From contig NZ_CP022529.1 in the NCBI RefSeq assembly GCF_002237595.1, forward strand, positions 2,418,001-2,482,000: a stretch of 64,000 bases of DNA, read 5' to 3'. The translations under genes and the position numbers were made by a program. Source of the stretch: Labrenzia sp. VG12 (GTDB lineage: Bacteria; Pseudomonadota; Alphaproteobacteria; Rhizobiales; Stappiaceae). This document shows positions 7,157 through 16,582 of the stretch, one piece after another (positions within the stretch are counted from its first letter, which is position 1; the number at the start of each line of letters is the position of its first letter). The notes beneath the pieces were generated by a model, which was given only the letters and a program-made list of their open reading frames with translations, searched no databases and was not told the origin of the DNA.

Positions 7157-9313
7157 TCACGCCCCAACCAGCTCGAACCAGTCGTCCTCGGAGATCACCT
7201 CGATGTCCAGCTCCTGAGCCTTTTTCAGCTTGGAGCCGGCGCCCGGACCGGCGACGACGAGATCGGTCTTCTTTGAAACGGACCCGGAGGTTTTGGCGCC
7301 GAAACGTTCGGCCATGGCCTTGGCCTCGTCCCGGGTCATGCGTTCCAGGGACCCGGTGAACACCACTGTCTTGCCGGCAACCGGAGACCCGCTGGCATCG
7401 ATTTTTTCCGGGTCCTTCGGACTGACTTCTGCCAGCAATGCGTCAAGCTGGGCGCGATTGTGCTGCTCGGCAAAGAACTCGACCAGCGCGTCGGCAACGA
7501 TGTGTCCGATACCGTCAATGTCGTTCAGTTCCGCAAAGGCCTCGCCTGCCGGATCATGGGCGGCCTGCATGGCCTGGTAGAACGCCGCCCAGGAGCCGTA
7601 GGCGCGGGCGAGCAGTTTGGCATTGCCTTCGCCGACATGACGGATACCAAGGGCAAAGATGAACCGGTGCAGATCGATATCGCGGCGAGCATTGATCGCC
7701 TCGAACAGGTTCCTGGCCGAGACCGCGCCCCAGCCTTCCCGGTTGCGCAGCTTGGTCAGCGAGCGCTTGTCGCGCTCTTCCAGCGTGAAGATGTCCGCCG
7801 GCGCCATGACCATGCCGTCCTGATAGAAGGCATCGACCTGCTTGTCGCCGAAGCCTTCAATGTCGAAAGCGTTGCGGGAAACAAAATGCTTGAGCTTCTC
7901 GGTCGCCTGGGCCGGGCAGATCAGCCCCCCGGTGCAGCGGCGAACCGCGTCGACCCGGCCGGTCTTCTCATTCTCTTCGCGCACCGCATGACTGCCGCAG
8001 GCGGGACAGACGGTCGGAAATTCGAAAGGCTGTGCACCTTCGGAGCGCTTGTCCAGATCGATATCGACGATCTGCGGGATGACATCCCCTGCCCGCTGGA
8101 TCTTGACCGTGTCGCCAATGCGCAGGTCCTTGCCCTCGCGGATCGGCTCGCCGTCCTGGCCGATGCCCTTGATGTAATCCTCGTTGTGGAGCGTCGCATT
8201 GGAAACGACAACGCCGCCGACCGTGATCGGCTCCAGCTTGGCAACCGGCGTCAGGGCGCCCGTGCGGCCAACCTGGATCTCGATGTCGTTGAGCACGGTG
8301 AAGGCCTGCTCGGCCGGGAACTTGTGCGCAATCGCCCAGCGAGGTGAACGGGACACGAAGCCGAGCCGTTCCTGCAGGTCCAGCCGGTCGACCTTGTAGA
8401 CAACACCGTCAATGTCGTAATCGAGCTGCGCGCGGCTTTCCTCGATGCCGTGATAGACACCAAGCAGCTCCTCAACCGTCTCGCAGCGTTTCATCAGCGG
8501 GTTGATCTGAAACCCCCAGGCCCGCATCTGCTCGACCATGTCGAACTGGGTGCCGGCGGGCATGGCGCTCATCTCGCCCCAGGCATAGGCAAAGAAACGC
8601 AGGGGTCTTGAGGCGGTGATTTCCGATTTCAGCTGACGCAGGGAGCCCGCCGCCGCATTGCGCGGATTGGCAAAGACCTTGCCGCCATTGGCCTCCATGC
8701 GGGCGTTGAGCGCCTGGAAGTCCTTGTGCGCCATGTAGACTTCACCGCGCAGCTCGACGACCTCAGGCACGTTGCCGGACAGCGTTTCCGGGATGTCCTT
8801 GATGGTCCGGGCGTTGGCGGTGACGTTTTCACCTGTGGTGCCGTCGCCACGCGTGGCGGCATAAACGAGCTGACCGTTTTCATAGCGCAGGGACAGGGAC
8901 AGGCCGTCGATCTTCGGCTCTGCGGTTACCGCCAGAACGCCCTGGAGCGGATCGAATTTCAGGAAGCGGCGCACCCGGCCGACAAAGTCCTGGACGTCTT
9001 CGTCGCTGAAGGCATTGTCCAGAGACAGCATCGGCACCCGGTGGGTGATCTTGCCGAAACCGGACGCCGGCGCTGCGCCGACATTCGCGGACGGCCCATC
9101 GGCCAGGACCAGATCGGGAAACCGCGCCTCAATCTCTTTGTTGCGACGGCGCAGGGCGTCGTAGTCGGCATCGGAGATGATCGGGGCATCTTCCTGGTGG
9201 TAGCGCCGGTCGTGTTCGGCGATTTCAGCCGCCAGACGCTGTAACTCTGCCTTGGCTTCCGCTTCGCTCAAGATGCCGACGTCCTTGCCGGACGTGGTGC
9301 TGTTGTCGCTCAT
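7157..9313 (-). CDS. ligA: NAD+-dependent DNA ligase LigA
   Basis: Seals nicks in replication and repair using NAD+, in the cytoplasm. About 718 residues, the usual length. Domains in order: an Ia domain with YHQEDAPIISDADYDALRR; the adenylation domain with the catalytic Lys in EPKIDGLSLSLRYENG; an OB fold; a four-Cys zinc finger (CPACGSHAVREE...CTGGLICPAQ); helix-hairpin-helix repeats; and a C-terminal BRCT domain (GKTVVFTGSLERMTRDEA...EDDWFELVG). The open frame reaches a GTG at 9325 that overlaps the recN stop, but the ATG at 9313 (MSDNSTTSGK) is preferred because GAGAG lies just before it. It is the last gene of the long minus-strand block and is translationally close to recN. Confidence 0.95.
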   Translation of the reverse strand: MSDNSTTSGKDVGILSEAEAKAELQRLAAEIAEHDRRYHQEDAPIISDADYDALRRRNKEIEARFPDLVLADGPSANVGAAPASGFGKITHRVPMLSLDNAFSDEDVQDFVGRVRRFLKFDPLQGVLAVTAEPKIDGLSLSLRYENGQLVYAATRGDGTTGENVTANARTIKDIPETLSGNVPEVVELRGEVYMAHKDFQALNARMEANGGKVFANPRNAAAGSLRQLKSEITASRPLRFFAYAWGEMSAMPAGTQFDMVEQMRAWGFQINPLMKRCETVEELLGVYHGIEESRAQLDYDIDGVVYKVDRLDLQERLGFVSRSPRWAIAHKFPAEQAFTVLNDIEIQVGRTGALTPVAKLEPITVGGVVVSNATLHNEDYIKGIGQDGEPIREGKDLRIGDTVKIQRAGDVIPQIVDIDLDKRSEGAQPFEFPTVCPACGSHAVREENEKTGRVDAVRRCTGGLICPAQATEKLKHFVSRNAFDIEGFGDKQVDAFYQDGMVMAPADIFTLEERDKRSLTKLRNREGWGAVSARNLFEAINARRDIDLHRFIFALGIRHVGEGNAKLLARAYGSWAAFYQAMQAAHDPAGEAFAELNDIDGIGHIVADALVEFFAEQHNRAQLDALLAEVSPKDPEKIDASGSPVAGKTVVFTGSLERMTRDEAKAMAERFGAKTSGSVSKKTDLVVAGPGAGSKLKKAQELDIEVISEDDWFELVGA

Positions 9314-9321
9314 CCCGGCTC

Positions 9322-10989
9322 TCACTCTGCTGCCGTCAAAAGTCTGCGGGCTGCCGCCCGCGCCTCTTCGGTGATCACGCTGCCGGCCAGCATGCGGGCA
9401 ATTTCCTCGCTGCGGTGATCGTCACCGATGCGCTGCACACGGGTCGCCACCCGGTCCTTCTTCAAGGCTTCCTTGGCGATCAGGAAATGACCTTCCGCGC
9501 GCGCCGCGACCTGCGGCGCATGGGTGACGGTCAGGACCTGGACACTGCCAGCCAGACGGGCGAGCCGCAGGCCGATTGCCTCTGCAACGGCGCCGCCGAC
9601 CCCTGTGTCGATTTCGTCAAAGACCAGCGTCGGCGCCGAGCCCTTGTCGGCCAGCGAGACTTTCAGGGCCAGCAGGAACCTCGACAATTCCCCGCCCGAA
9701 GCAACCTTCATCATCGGGCCCGGCTTCGTGCCCGGGTTGGTCTGGACGTGGAACTCCAGCTGATCGATACCGCTGCGGCCGCGGTTTTCGGGATCGCTGA
9801 CAAATTCGACGATGAATTTCGCGCGTTCCAGTTTGAGGTCCGGCAACTCGACTTCCACGGCCTTTTCCAGTGCCTTGGCAGCCTTGCGGCGCTTGTCTGA
9901 CAGTTTCGCGGCCTTCTTGTCGTAATCCGCCCGCGCCTGGCCTGCCGCGGTGATCAATGCAGCCAGCTTGTCCTCGCCGGCGTCCAGATCGGACAGATCC
10001 GTCGACATCCGCTCGCACAGGCCGGCCAGCTCTTCGACGGGAACGGAGTATTTGCGGGAGGCAGCGCGCAGTGCGAACAGGCGTTCCTCGACATTTTCCA
10101 GTTCTCTTGGATCGAACTCGGTTTCGCGTAGAGCCGTTTCCAGGCCGCCACGTGTTTCTTCCAGCTGATCCAGTGCCTCCGCCAGGTGCCGGACCGGTGC
10201 GCCAAGAAGATGCGGCACCTGATCCGCCTTGCGCTCCAGCCGGCGCAGCAGGCTGGCAAGTTCCGGAATGGGGGATGCCGTGCCGTTGAGCGTTTCGAAT
10301 GCCTCGTTGAGGTCACCGGCGATCTTTTCCACCGCCATCATGTCGGTGCGGCGGGCGGCGAGCTGTTCCTCTTCGCCCTGTTCGGGCTTCAGCTGGCGGA
10401 GTTCATCGACGGAGGCGCGCAGATAGTCGGCTTCGTTGCGGGCCGCTTCGATCCGTTTTTCGTGATCGGTCACTGCCTTTTCGGCCGCCTTGAAAGCGGA
10501 ATAGGCGGACGCGACCGCGTCCGCTTCCCCGGTCAGCCCGCCAAAGACATCGATCAGCGCACGATGGCTTTCCGGATCCACGAGGGCGCGGTCATCATGC
10601 TGGCCATGGATTTCGACCAGGAGACTGCCCGCCTGGCGCAGCAGGCCGGCGCTGACCGGCTGGTCATTGACAAACGCCCGGGTGCGGCCATCCGCGGTTT
10701 GAATACGGCGCAGAATGACGTCGCCGTCGTCGTCGACATCATTTTCCTTCAGAAATCCCCGCACGGGATGCCCGGCGGGAACATCAAAGACGGCGGTGAC
10801 TTGCCCCTGGGCCTCGCCATGGCGCACGAGATCCGCATCACCGCGCGCGCCAAGCGCGAGGGACAGGGAATCGAGAAGAATGGACTTGCCCGCACCGGTC
10901 TCGCCGGTCAGGACCGACATTCCGGCCGTAAAATCGAGATCAAGACGGTCAATCAGAACGATGTCACGAATAGACAGCGTGACCAGCAT
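9322..10989 (-). CDS. recN: DNA repair protein RecN (SMC-like ATPase)
   Basis: SMC-family ATPase for double-strand break repair by recombination, about 555 residues. The N-terminus MLVTLSIRDIVLIDRLDLDF leads into Walker A GETGAGKSILLDSLSLALG. The middle is coiled coil rich in Ala, Glu and Leu. Near the C-terminus come the ABC signature ASGGELSRFLLALK and Walker B TLVFDEIDTGVGG. The start at 10989 is the family start; an ATG/GTG twelve codons further upstream lacks similarity. It lies between bamD (103 bases upstream) and ligA, which begins at the recN stop, a common alphaproteobacterial order. Confidence 0.95.
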   Translation of the reverse strand: MLVTLSIRDIVLIDRLDLDFTAGMSVLTGETGAGKSILLDSLSLALGARGDADLVRHGEAQGQVTAVFDVPAGHPVRGFLKENDVDDDGDVILRRIQTADGRTRAFVNDQPVSAGLLRQAGSLLVEIHGQHDDRALVDPESHRALIDVFGGLTGEADAVASAYSAFKAAEKAVTDHEKRIEAARNEADYLRASVDELRQLKPEQGEEEQLAARRTDMMAVEKIAGDLNEAFETLNGTASPIPELASLLRRLERKADQVPHLLGAPVRHLAEALDQLEETRGGLETALRETEFDPRELENVEERLFALRAASRKYSVPVEELAGLCERMSTDLSDLDAGEDKLAALITAAGQARADYDKKAAKLSDKRRKAAKALEKAVEVELPDLKLERAKFIVEFVSDPENRGRSGIDQLEFHVQTNPGTKPGPMMKVASGGELSRFLLALKVSLADKGSAPTLVFDEIDTGVGGAVAEAIGLRLARLAGSVQVLTVTHAPQVAARAEGHFLIAKEALKKDRVATRVQRIGDDHRSEEIARMLAGSVITEEARAAARRLLTAAE

Positions 10990-11092
10990 AAAGGTCGCTC
11001 CATAAAGTTCGGCGCGGCCCACCATATAGGAGGACCGCGCCGTCTTGAAAGAGCCTGTTAGGGCATTTCAACCTGATTATCGACGCACCGCA

Positions 11093-11905
11093 TCAAATAC
11101 TGCGGAAAGCACGGCTGATCCAGCTGCCGGCGTCTTCGCTCGGTGAATAACCACCCTTGTTCAACAGCGAAAAGGCGTCCTTGTACCATTGGCTGTCCGG
11201 ATAGTTGTGCCCCAGGACCGCAGCGGCGGTTTGGGCCTCATTGACGACACCAAGGGCGTAGTAGGCTTCGGTCAGGCGGAACAGCGCCTCTTCGACATGA
11301 CGCGTGGTCTGATAGTCGACGACAACGGTCTTGAAGCGATTGATGCCGGCAATGTAGTTGCGCTTTTTAAGGTAGAACCGGCCGACCTGCATTTCCTTGC
11401 CGCCGAGCTGGTCCTTGACGATGCGCAGTTTCTTTTCGGCGTCCGGAACATATTCAGACTCAGGGTAACGCTGGATCAGTTCGGAATAGGCGGACGCCGC
11501 CTTGCGGGTCACGGCCTGGTCGCGCGTGATGTCGGGCATCTGCCGGAAGAAGCTCTGGCCGGCGAGATAGAGCATATAAGCCGAATCCTCGTCACCCGGA
11601 TAAAGCGTCACGAACCGGCGCGCCGCGGTCACCGTTTCGGTGTATTTGCCACGCGAATAGTTCAGGAAGGCAAGGTTGACCAGGGACTTCTTGGAATACT
11701 CGGAATAGGGATAGAGCTTGTCCAGCTCTTCGAATTTTTCGGTCGAGTCGCGCAGCTTGCCCTGCGCACGCAGCGCCAGCCCCTCATTGAACAGCACTTC
11801 GGGCGGCGTGTCATTGAGCGCGAGCTCATCCAGATCGTCCTTGCCCCCACAGGCGGCAAGCGCAATCGGTGCCGCCAGGACGACCATTCTGAGAAAAATC
11901 TTCAT
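11093..11905 (-). CDS. bamD: Outer membrane protein assembly factor BamD
   Basis: Lipoprotein of the BAM complex that inserts beta-barrel proteins into the outer membrane; about 270 residues. The ATG at 11905 gives a signal peptide MKIFLRMVVLAAPIALAACGG with a lipobox LAAC, so Cys19 would be lipidated after cleavage. The mature part consists of TPR-like helical pairs (LFNEGLALRAQGKLRDSTEK; AFLNYSRGKYTETVTAARRF), with the conserved segment SEYVPDAEKKLRIVKDQLGGKEMQVGRFYLKKR split here only in description. A longer frame reaches 11986 but lacks family similarity. It sits between lpxC and recN, linking envelope biogenesis genes to the dcw block. Confidence 0.93.
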   Translation of the reverse strand: MKIFLRMVVLAAPIALAACGGKDDLDELALNDTPPEVLFNEGLALRAQGKLRDSTEKFEELDKLYPYSEYSKKSLVNLAFLNYSRGKYTETVTAARRFVTLYPGDEDSAYMLYLAGQSFFRQMPDITRDQAVTRKAASAYSELIQRYPESEYVPDAEKKLRIVKDQLGGKEMQVGRFYLKKRNYIAGINRFKTVVVDYQTTRHVEEALFRLTEAYYALGVVNEAQTAAAVLGHNYPDSQWYKDAFSLLNKGGYSPSEDAGSWISRAFRSI

Positions 11906-12132
11906 ACGGTTGGTTCTGCCCAAATCAGAACCAGTCTCAATTCCGTTCACGCCTATGCTCCCGGACCGCCCGGCCCCACAGACCACCCATTATGCAGGCA
12001 GTCTTCCTATTTTGTTCGACAGGAGTGTTTAGCGGACTTTACCTGCCCCCGTCACGTCCTGATCGGCGATGTGACGCTTTTTTTGAGCAATTTTATGGCA
12101 ATAGCGCCAAAAAGCGCCGCATTCCGCACAAA

Positions 12133-12161
12133 TGAAAACGGCCGCTGAAAACAGCAGCCGT
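12133..12161 (-). terminator. Terminator after lpxC
   Basis: Stem ACGGCCGCTG (12138-12147) pairs with CAGCAGCCGT (12152-12161) with one mismatch across an AAAA loop. On the minus strand it is followed by TTTTCATTT. It begins ten bases after the lpxC stop, separating lpxC from bamD transcription. Confidence 0.65.
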
Positions 12162-12170
12162 GAATTGACC

Positions 12171-13115
12171 TCAGGAAACGTCGGGGCCGAACACCGCAGC
12201 GGCGGCAATCCCGCCCTTGTCGACCTGTCCGACCTGCCGGAATGCAGGTGCCTCGACAATCTCGAACGCGCTCGGATCCTCGAACAGCTTGACCAGGATG
12301 GCATGGTTCATCTTGTGCCCGCCCTTGTAGGACCGGTAAAGGCCAAGGATCGGAAGCCCGGCCAGCGCCAGGTCACCAACGGCATCGAGAGCCTTGTGAC
12401 GGGCGAACTCGTCCGGCCAGCGGGTGCCTTCCGGGTTCAGAACCTTGTCGTCTGCGATGGCAACGGAATTCTCAAGCGACGAGCCAAGCGCGAAACCCAT
12501 TTTCCAGAGCTGCTCAACGTCCTTCACATAACCGAAGGTGCGCGCCCGGGAGAGATCATCACGAAACACGTCCGGCGTGATGTCGTCGACGAATTGCTGC
12601 TTGCCGATCAGCGGCGTGTCAAAATCGATCGTGATGTCGAACCTGGTGCCGTCATGCGGGTGCAATTCACACCAGGCGCTGCCATTGTCGACACGCACGG
12701 TCTTGTTGACCTTCAGATAACGACGGCCGCGATCCAGTTTCTTCAGGCCGACCTGCTCGATTGCCTCGACAAAGACCGAGCTGCTGCCGTCCATGATCGG
12801 CATTTCAGGACCGTCGATCTCGACGATCAGATTGTCGATGCCCATGCCGAAGAGCGCGGCCATGAGATGTTCGACAGTCGAAACCCCATCCTTGGACGGA
12901 TCGCCTAGAACGGTGCAAAGTGCGGTCTGCGTGACCTTGTCCCAACGGGCCGGAATTTCGCAGGCATTGTCCTGGTCGGTCCGGGTGAACACAATCCCCA
13001 CACCAGCTTCGGCAGGTACCAGAGTGATCGACGCCGGCTTGCCGGAATGAACGCCAATACCAGTCAGGGTCACCTGATCGGCAAGCGTCGTCTGTCGGTC
13101 AACATAAGTGGTCAT
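12171..13115 (-). CDS. lpxC: UDP-3-O-acyl-N-acetylglucosamine deacetylase LpxC
   Basis: Zinc amidase that catalyses the committed step of lipid A synthesis in the cytoplasm; about 314 residues. The start MTTYVDRQTTLADQV is followed by TGIGVHSGKPA. Zinc and catalytic motifs are visible: VEHLMAALFGMGIDNL (first zinc His), the HPHDGTRFDITIDFDTP segment, and HKALDAVGDLAL (second His and Asp), with FVDDITPDVFRDDLSRARTF between them cited only for orientation. The frame remains open to 13274 upstream, but the ATG at 13115 is the family start. It lies downstream of ftsZ, as in many alphaproteobacteria, separated by a terminator and its own 255-base leader, so it can be transcribed independently. Confidence 0.95.
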   Translation of the reverse strand: MTTYVDRQTTLADQVTLTGIGVHSGKPASITLVPAEAGVGIVFTRTDQDNACEIPARWDKVTQTALCTVLGDPSKDGVSTVEHLMAALFGMGIDNLIVEIDGPEMPIMDGSSSVFVEAIEQVGLKKLDRGRRYLKVNKTVRVDNGSAWCELHPHDGTRFDITIDFDTPLIGKQQFVDDITPDVFRDDLSRARTFGYVKDVEQLWKMGFALGSSLENSVAIADDKVLNPEGTRWPDEFARHKALDAVGDLALAGLPILGLYRSYKGGHKMNHAILVKLFEDPSAFEIVEAPAFRQVGQVDKGGIAAAAVFGPDVS

Positions 13116-13310
13116 GAAACCCTGCCCTTCCAAATGTGGTCGCAAATGTCCGGGATTTGCTCCTGCGGAGTTACGGACTTTTAACGATCCCACGGTGGTT
13201 GGGAAGATAGTCCCGTTCTGCTGCAGAGCGAAATAAAGCTTTATTACGGTTTGTAACGATCCACAGGCAGGCAAATAACTGAAAAATATGGGAAATTTCG
13301 TTCCGTTACG

Positions 13311-13340
13311 GAAACAGCCCGAAGCGTGAGCTTCGGGCTG
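13311..13340 (-). terminator. Terminator after ftsZ
   Basis: A perfect 11-bp stem, CAGCCCGAAGC (13315-13325) with GCTTCGGGCTG (13330-13340), encloses a four-base loop. On the minus strand TTTCCGT follows. It lies 31 bases beyond the ftsZ stop and marks the end of the dcw cluster proper. Confidence 0.75.
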
Positions 13341-13371
13341 TTGCGATCAGGGAAGAAGATCGCGTGTCGAA

Positions 13372-15144
13372 TCAGTTGGCCTGCCGGCGCAGGAATGCCG
13401 GGATTTCCAACTGTTCGTCTTCGCTGGCTGCGAGCGGCTTGGGAGCAGCCCGGCCGGTGTTGTCGAGCTGGCCGGTCGCGCCCTGTGCAGCGGGGCGTTG
13501 CTGCGGTGCACGCGGTGCCGGCTGCTGCATTTGCGGAGCCTGACGGGCCACCGGTGCCGGTGCCTCATGCTCGTCTTCGTCTTCTTCGCGGCGCCCAAGG
13601 CCGCTTGCGAGACGGCGCAGCAGTCCCATCGGACGACGGTCCTCCTCGTCATGCTCGGCAAAGGATTCGGCCTGCTGCGGTTGCGCAGGCGTGGCTGCCG
13701 GTTGCTGAGCAGCCTGCGGCTGGGCCGGGGCCGTATCCTGCTGCGCCCGGATTTCACGCTGGGCGATCGGCGGGAAGTCCTCGACCCGCGGCATCCGCGG
13801 TGCCGGATTGTGGGCTTCAGCCACAGGCGGGATATACGGCTGGCTGACCGGGGTGTCTTCGACAACCGGAGCCGGAGCCTCGTCCTCGATATCCATCATG
13901 GCAGGCTTGGCCGAGAGCGAAGCGCTGCTGGGCTGCACCTTCTTGATTTCAACGGCCGGATCGCTGGCGACGGCAACCGGAGCGGGATCCGGCAGAGCCA
14001 GTTCCTTTTCCAGGCTGGCAACAGCCTTTGCGGCCGCGTCCTGTGCGCTGGCCTTTTCAGGCGCCGGCGCCGGTGCCGGTTTGGCGGTGGTGATCTCCGG
14101 CGTGCGGGCAAGAACCGGTGCTTCGGTCTTCAGAGGCTGTGCTGCAGTGCCGGGAAACGGAGCGGCGGCAAGGCCCTCCTCCCTGTCAATGCCGGTGGCA
14201 ACAACGGAGACCCGGATGATGCCGTCCAGCGTTTCATCGAAGGTCGCACCCAGGATGATGTTGGCGTCGGCGTCCACTTCCTCACGGATGCGGGTTGCGG
14301 CTTCGTCGACCTCGAACAGCGTCAGATCATTGCCGCCGGTGATCGAGATCAACAGGCCCTTGGCACCCTTCATGGAGGATTCGTCCAGAAGCGGATTGGC
14401 AATGGCCGCTTCCGCAGCCTGTTGTGCACGCTTCTCGCCGCTGGCCTCGCCGGTGCCCATCATCGCCTTGCCCATGCCGCGCATCACGGAGCGGACGTCG
14501 GCAAAGTCGAGGTTGATGAGGCCTTCCTTCACCATCAGGTCGGTGATGCAGGCAACACCGGAATAGAGCACCTGGTCGGCCATTGCAAAAGCATCGGCGA
14601 AGGTGGTCTGGGCGTTGGCAATCCGGAACAGGTTCTGGTTCGGAATGACGATCAGCGTATCGACATTGCGCTGCAGTTCCTCAATGCCGCTGTCCGCGAT
14701 GCGCATGCGGCGCGCACCTTCGAACTGGAACGGCTTGGTGACCACGCCGACGGTCAGGATGCCCTGCTCGCGGGCGGCCCGGGCAATGACCGGTGCAGCA
14801 CCGGTGCCGGTGCCACCACCCATGCCGGCGGTGATGAACACCATGTGAGAACCGGACAGGTGGTCGTTGATCTCGTCGATCACTTCTTCAGCCGCGGCAG
14901 AGCCGACTTCCGGCTGGGACCCGGCGCCGAGACCTTCCGTGACCGCAACGCCCATCTGGACGAGCCGGTCGGACTGGTTCATTGCCAGTGCCTGGGCATC
15001 CGTGTTGGCGCAGACGAAGTCGCACCCCTGGAGGCCTGCTGTGATCATGTTATTGACGGCGTTTCCGCCCGCGCCGCCGACGCCGAAGACCGTAATGCGC
15101 GGCTTCAGCTCCTGAATGTCGGGCATCTTCAGGTTGATGGTCAT
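13372..15144 (-). CDS. ftsZ: Cell division protein FtsZ (long C-terminal linker)
   Basis: Tubulin-like GTPase forming the Z-ring; about 590 residues, longer than the roughly 390 typical of enterics because of a linker of more than 200 residues. The start MTINLKMPDIQELKPRITVF is conserved in the class. The GTP-binding signature GMGGGTGTGAAP and the T7-loop region (ITGGNDLTLFEVDEAA) are present. After about residue 330 the protein becomes a disordered Pro/Ala/Gln/Glu linker and ends with the conserved FtsA-binding peptide EQLEIPAFLRRQ. GAGGA precedes the ATG at 15144. The same frame is open for 49 more codons upstream and encodes an acidic stretch; see findings. Confidence 0.95.
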   Translation of the reverse strand: MTINLKMPDIQELKPRITVFGVGGAGGNAVNNMITAGLQGCDFVCANTDAQALAMNQSDRLVQMGVAVTEGLGAGSQPEVGSAAAEEVIDEINDHLSGSHMVFITAGMGGGTGTGAAPVIARAAREQGILTVGVVTKPFQFEGARRMRIADSGIEELQRNVDTLIVIPNQNLFRIANAQTTFADAFAMADQVLYSGVACITDLMVKEGLINLDFADVRSVMRGMGKAMMGTGEASGEKRAQQAAEAAIANPLLDESSMKGAKGLLISITGGNDLTLFEVDEAATRIREEVDADANIILGATFDETLDGIIRVSVVATGIDREEGLAAAPFPGTAAQPLKTEAPVLARTPEITTAKPAPAPAPEKASAQDAAAKAVASLEKELALPDPAPVAVASDPAVEIKKVQPSSASLSAKPAMMDIEDEAPAPVVEDTPVSQPYIPPVAEAHNPAPRMPRVEDFPPIAQREIRAQQDTAPAQPQAAQQPAATPAQPQQAESFAEHDEEDRRPMGLLRRLASGLGRREEDEDEHEAPAPVARQAPQMQQPAPRAPQQRPAAQGATGQLDNTGRAAPKPLAASEDEQLEIPAFLRRQAN

Positions 15145-15259
15145 ATTATCCTCGCGACCCACTGGTGCCCCCGCTACGGGAGAACCCTCTTCTTCCCTAA
15201 GTTCCTCTGCCACACCGGGCAGTTCCAATTCCTGGCTGTCGTCTTCTTGGCTCATGTCG

Positions 15260-16582
15260 TCAGAAGCTTTCCCTGATCCACTGGCCAACACGGGCCAGGT
15301 AACCAGATTGCCCGCCCCACCCTGACCGTCCGTTCTTGTGTTCGAACTGTTCGATCTGAGCGACCTGCGGATAAATCAAGAGGCCAACCGCGGCGGCAAA
15401 TGCCGGACCTTTGGCAGCCTCGGGAAGACCGGCGACACCAAGCGGCCGGCCAAGACGGACGTTGCGCCCCAGGATGTGACGCGCAACTTCTCCAAGACCC
15501 GTGAGCTGACTAGCGCCCCCTGTCAGGACGATCTGCTTGCCCACACGCCCGGCAAAGCCGGACGCCGTCAGCCGATCTCTCACAAGTTCAAGGATCTCTT
15601 CCACACGCGGGCGAATGACCCGGGTCAAAGCCGAGCGCGGGATCTGGTTGGGCAGGTCGCTGTCGCTTTCCAGCGGCGGCACCGTGAGCATGTCACGATC
15701 GTCCGAGCTGGATGCCAGCGGCGAGCCGTAAAGGGTTTTCAGGCGTTCCGCATCCTGAAGACGGGTTGCGAACGCTCTGGCGATATCCGTGGTGACGTGG
15801 TTGCCGCCAACGGCGATCGCATCAAGATGCACCATGTGACCGTCGACGAAGACCGACAGTGTCGTCGTGCCGCCGCCCATGTCGATACAGGCGACACCGA
15901 GCTCCGCCTCGTCGTCAACAATCGTCGACAGGCCGCTGGCAAACGGCGTTGCCACCATGGTTTCCACATGCAGGTGACCGCGGTTGATGCACAGTTCCAG
16001 ATTGCGCACCGGCGGCACTTCCGCCGACACGACCTGCATGTCGACGCCGAGCTTGTGACCCATCATGCCGCGCGGATCGCGGATGCCGCGGCTGCCGTCC
16101 AGCGAATAGGAAATCGGCAACGCGTGGGTGACGGCCCGGCCATCGGTAATAGAGTGGCTCGATCCTGCGGACAGGACCCGCTGAATGTCGGCTTCCGATA
16201 CGCTGTCACCGGCCAGCGGCACGCTGGCGCTGTAAATCTCGCTCTGCAACCGGCCGCAGCTGACATTAGCAATCAGCGATTCAACCGTCACGCCCGCCAT
16301 GCGTTCGGCGCTGTCGACTGCAAGACGGATCGCATGCTCGGCTGCATCCATGTCGACCACGACGCCGGACTTGATCCCGCGCGAGCGCTGGTAGCCATAG
16401 CCAAGCACTTCAACCTTGTGGGAACGGCTCGACAGGATCGTCTTGTCTTCCTGCGGCACCAGCTTTGCAATCAGGCAGCAGATCTTGGTCGAACCGACAT
16501 CCAGAACCGACATGATGACCGAACGACGGCTCGGCAGCGGCCGCATCTTCGGCAAATATAGATTGCTTGAGGAACGGCTCAT
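15260..16582 (-). CDS. ftsA: Cell division protein FtsA
   Basis: Actin-like ATPase that tethers FtsZ filaments to the inner membrane and recruits the divisome; 440 residues. It shows the first phosphate loop VLDVGSTKICCLIAKL, the second phosphate loop CIDMGGGTTTLSVFVDG, the adenosine segment IVLTGGASQLTGLGEVA, and a C-terminal amphipathic helix ending YLARVGQWIRESF that fits the membrane-targeting sequence. The ATG at 16582 overlaps the ftsQ stop (ATGA). A gap of 115 bases separates it from the ftsZ start. Confidence 0.95.
   Translation of the reverse strand: MSRSSSNLYLPKMRPLPSRRSVIMSVLDVGSTKICCLIAKLVPQEDKTILSSRSHKVEVLGYGYQRSRGIKSGVVVDMDAAEHAIRLAVDSAERMAGVTVESLIANVSCGRLQSEIYSASVPLAGDSVSEADIQRVLSAGSSHSITDGRAVTHALPISYSLDGSRGIRDPRGMMGHKLGVDMQVVSAEVPPVRNLELCINRGHLHVETMVATPFASGLSTIVDDEAELGVACIDMGGGTTTLSVFVDGHMVHLDAIAVGGNHVTTDIARAFATRLQDAERLKTLYGSPLASSSDDRDMLTVPPLESDSDLPNQIPRSALTRVIRPRVEEILELVRDRLTASGFAGRVGKQIVLTGGASQLTGLGEVARHILGRNVRLGRPLGVAGLPEAAKGPAFAAAVGLLIYPQVAQIEQFEHKNGRSGWGGQSGYLARVGQWIRESF

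Noticed and set aside
13498..15276. 592-residue plus-strand frame opposite ftsZ
   Set aside because: It is the reverse-strand shadow of a high-GC gene: His/Arg/Gly-rich and lacking any family motif, while FtsZ is unmistakable.
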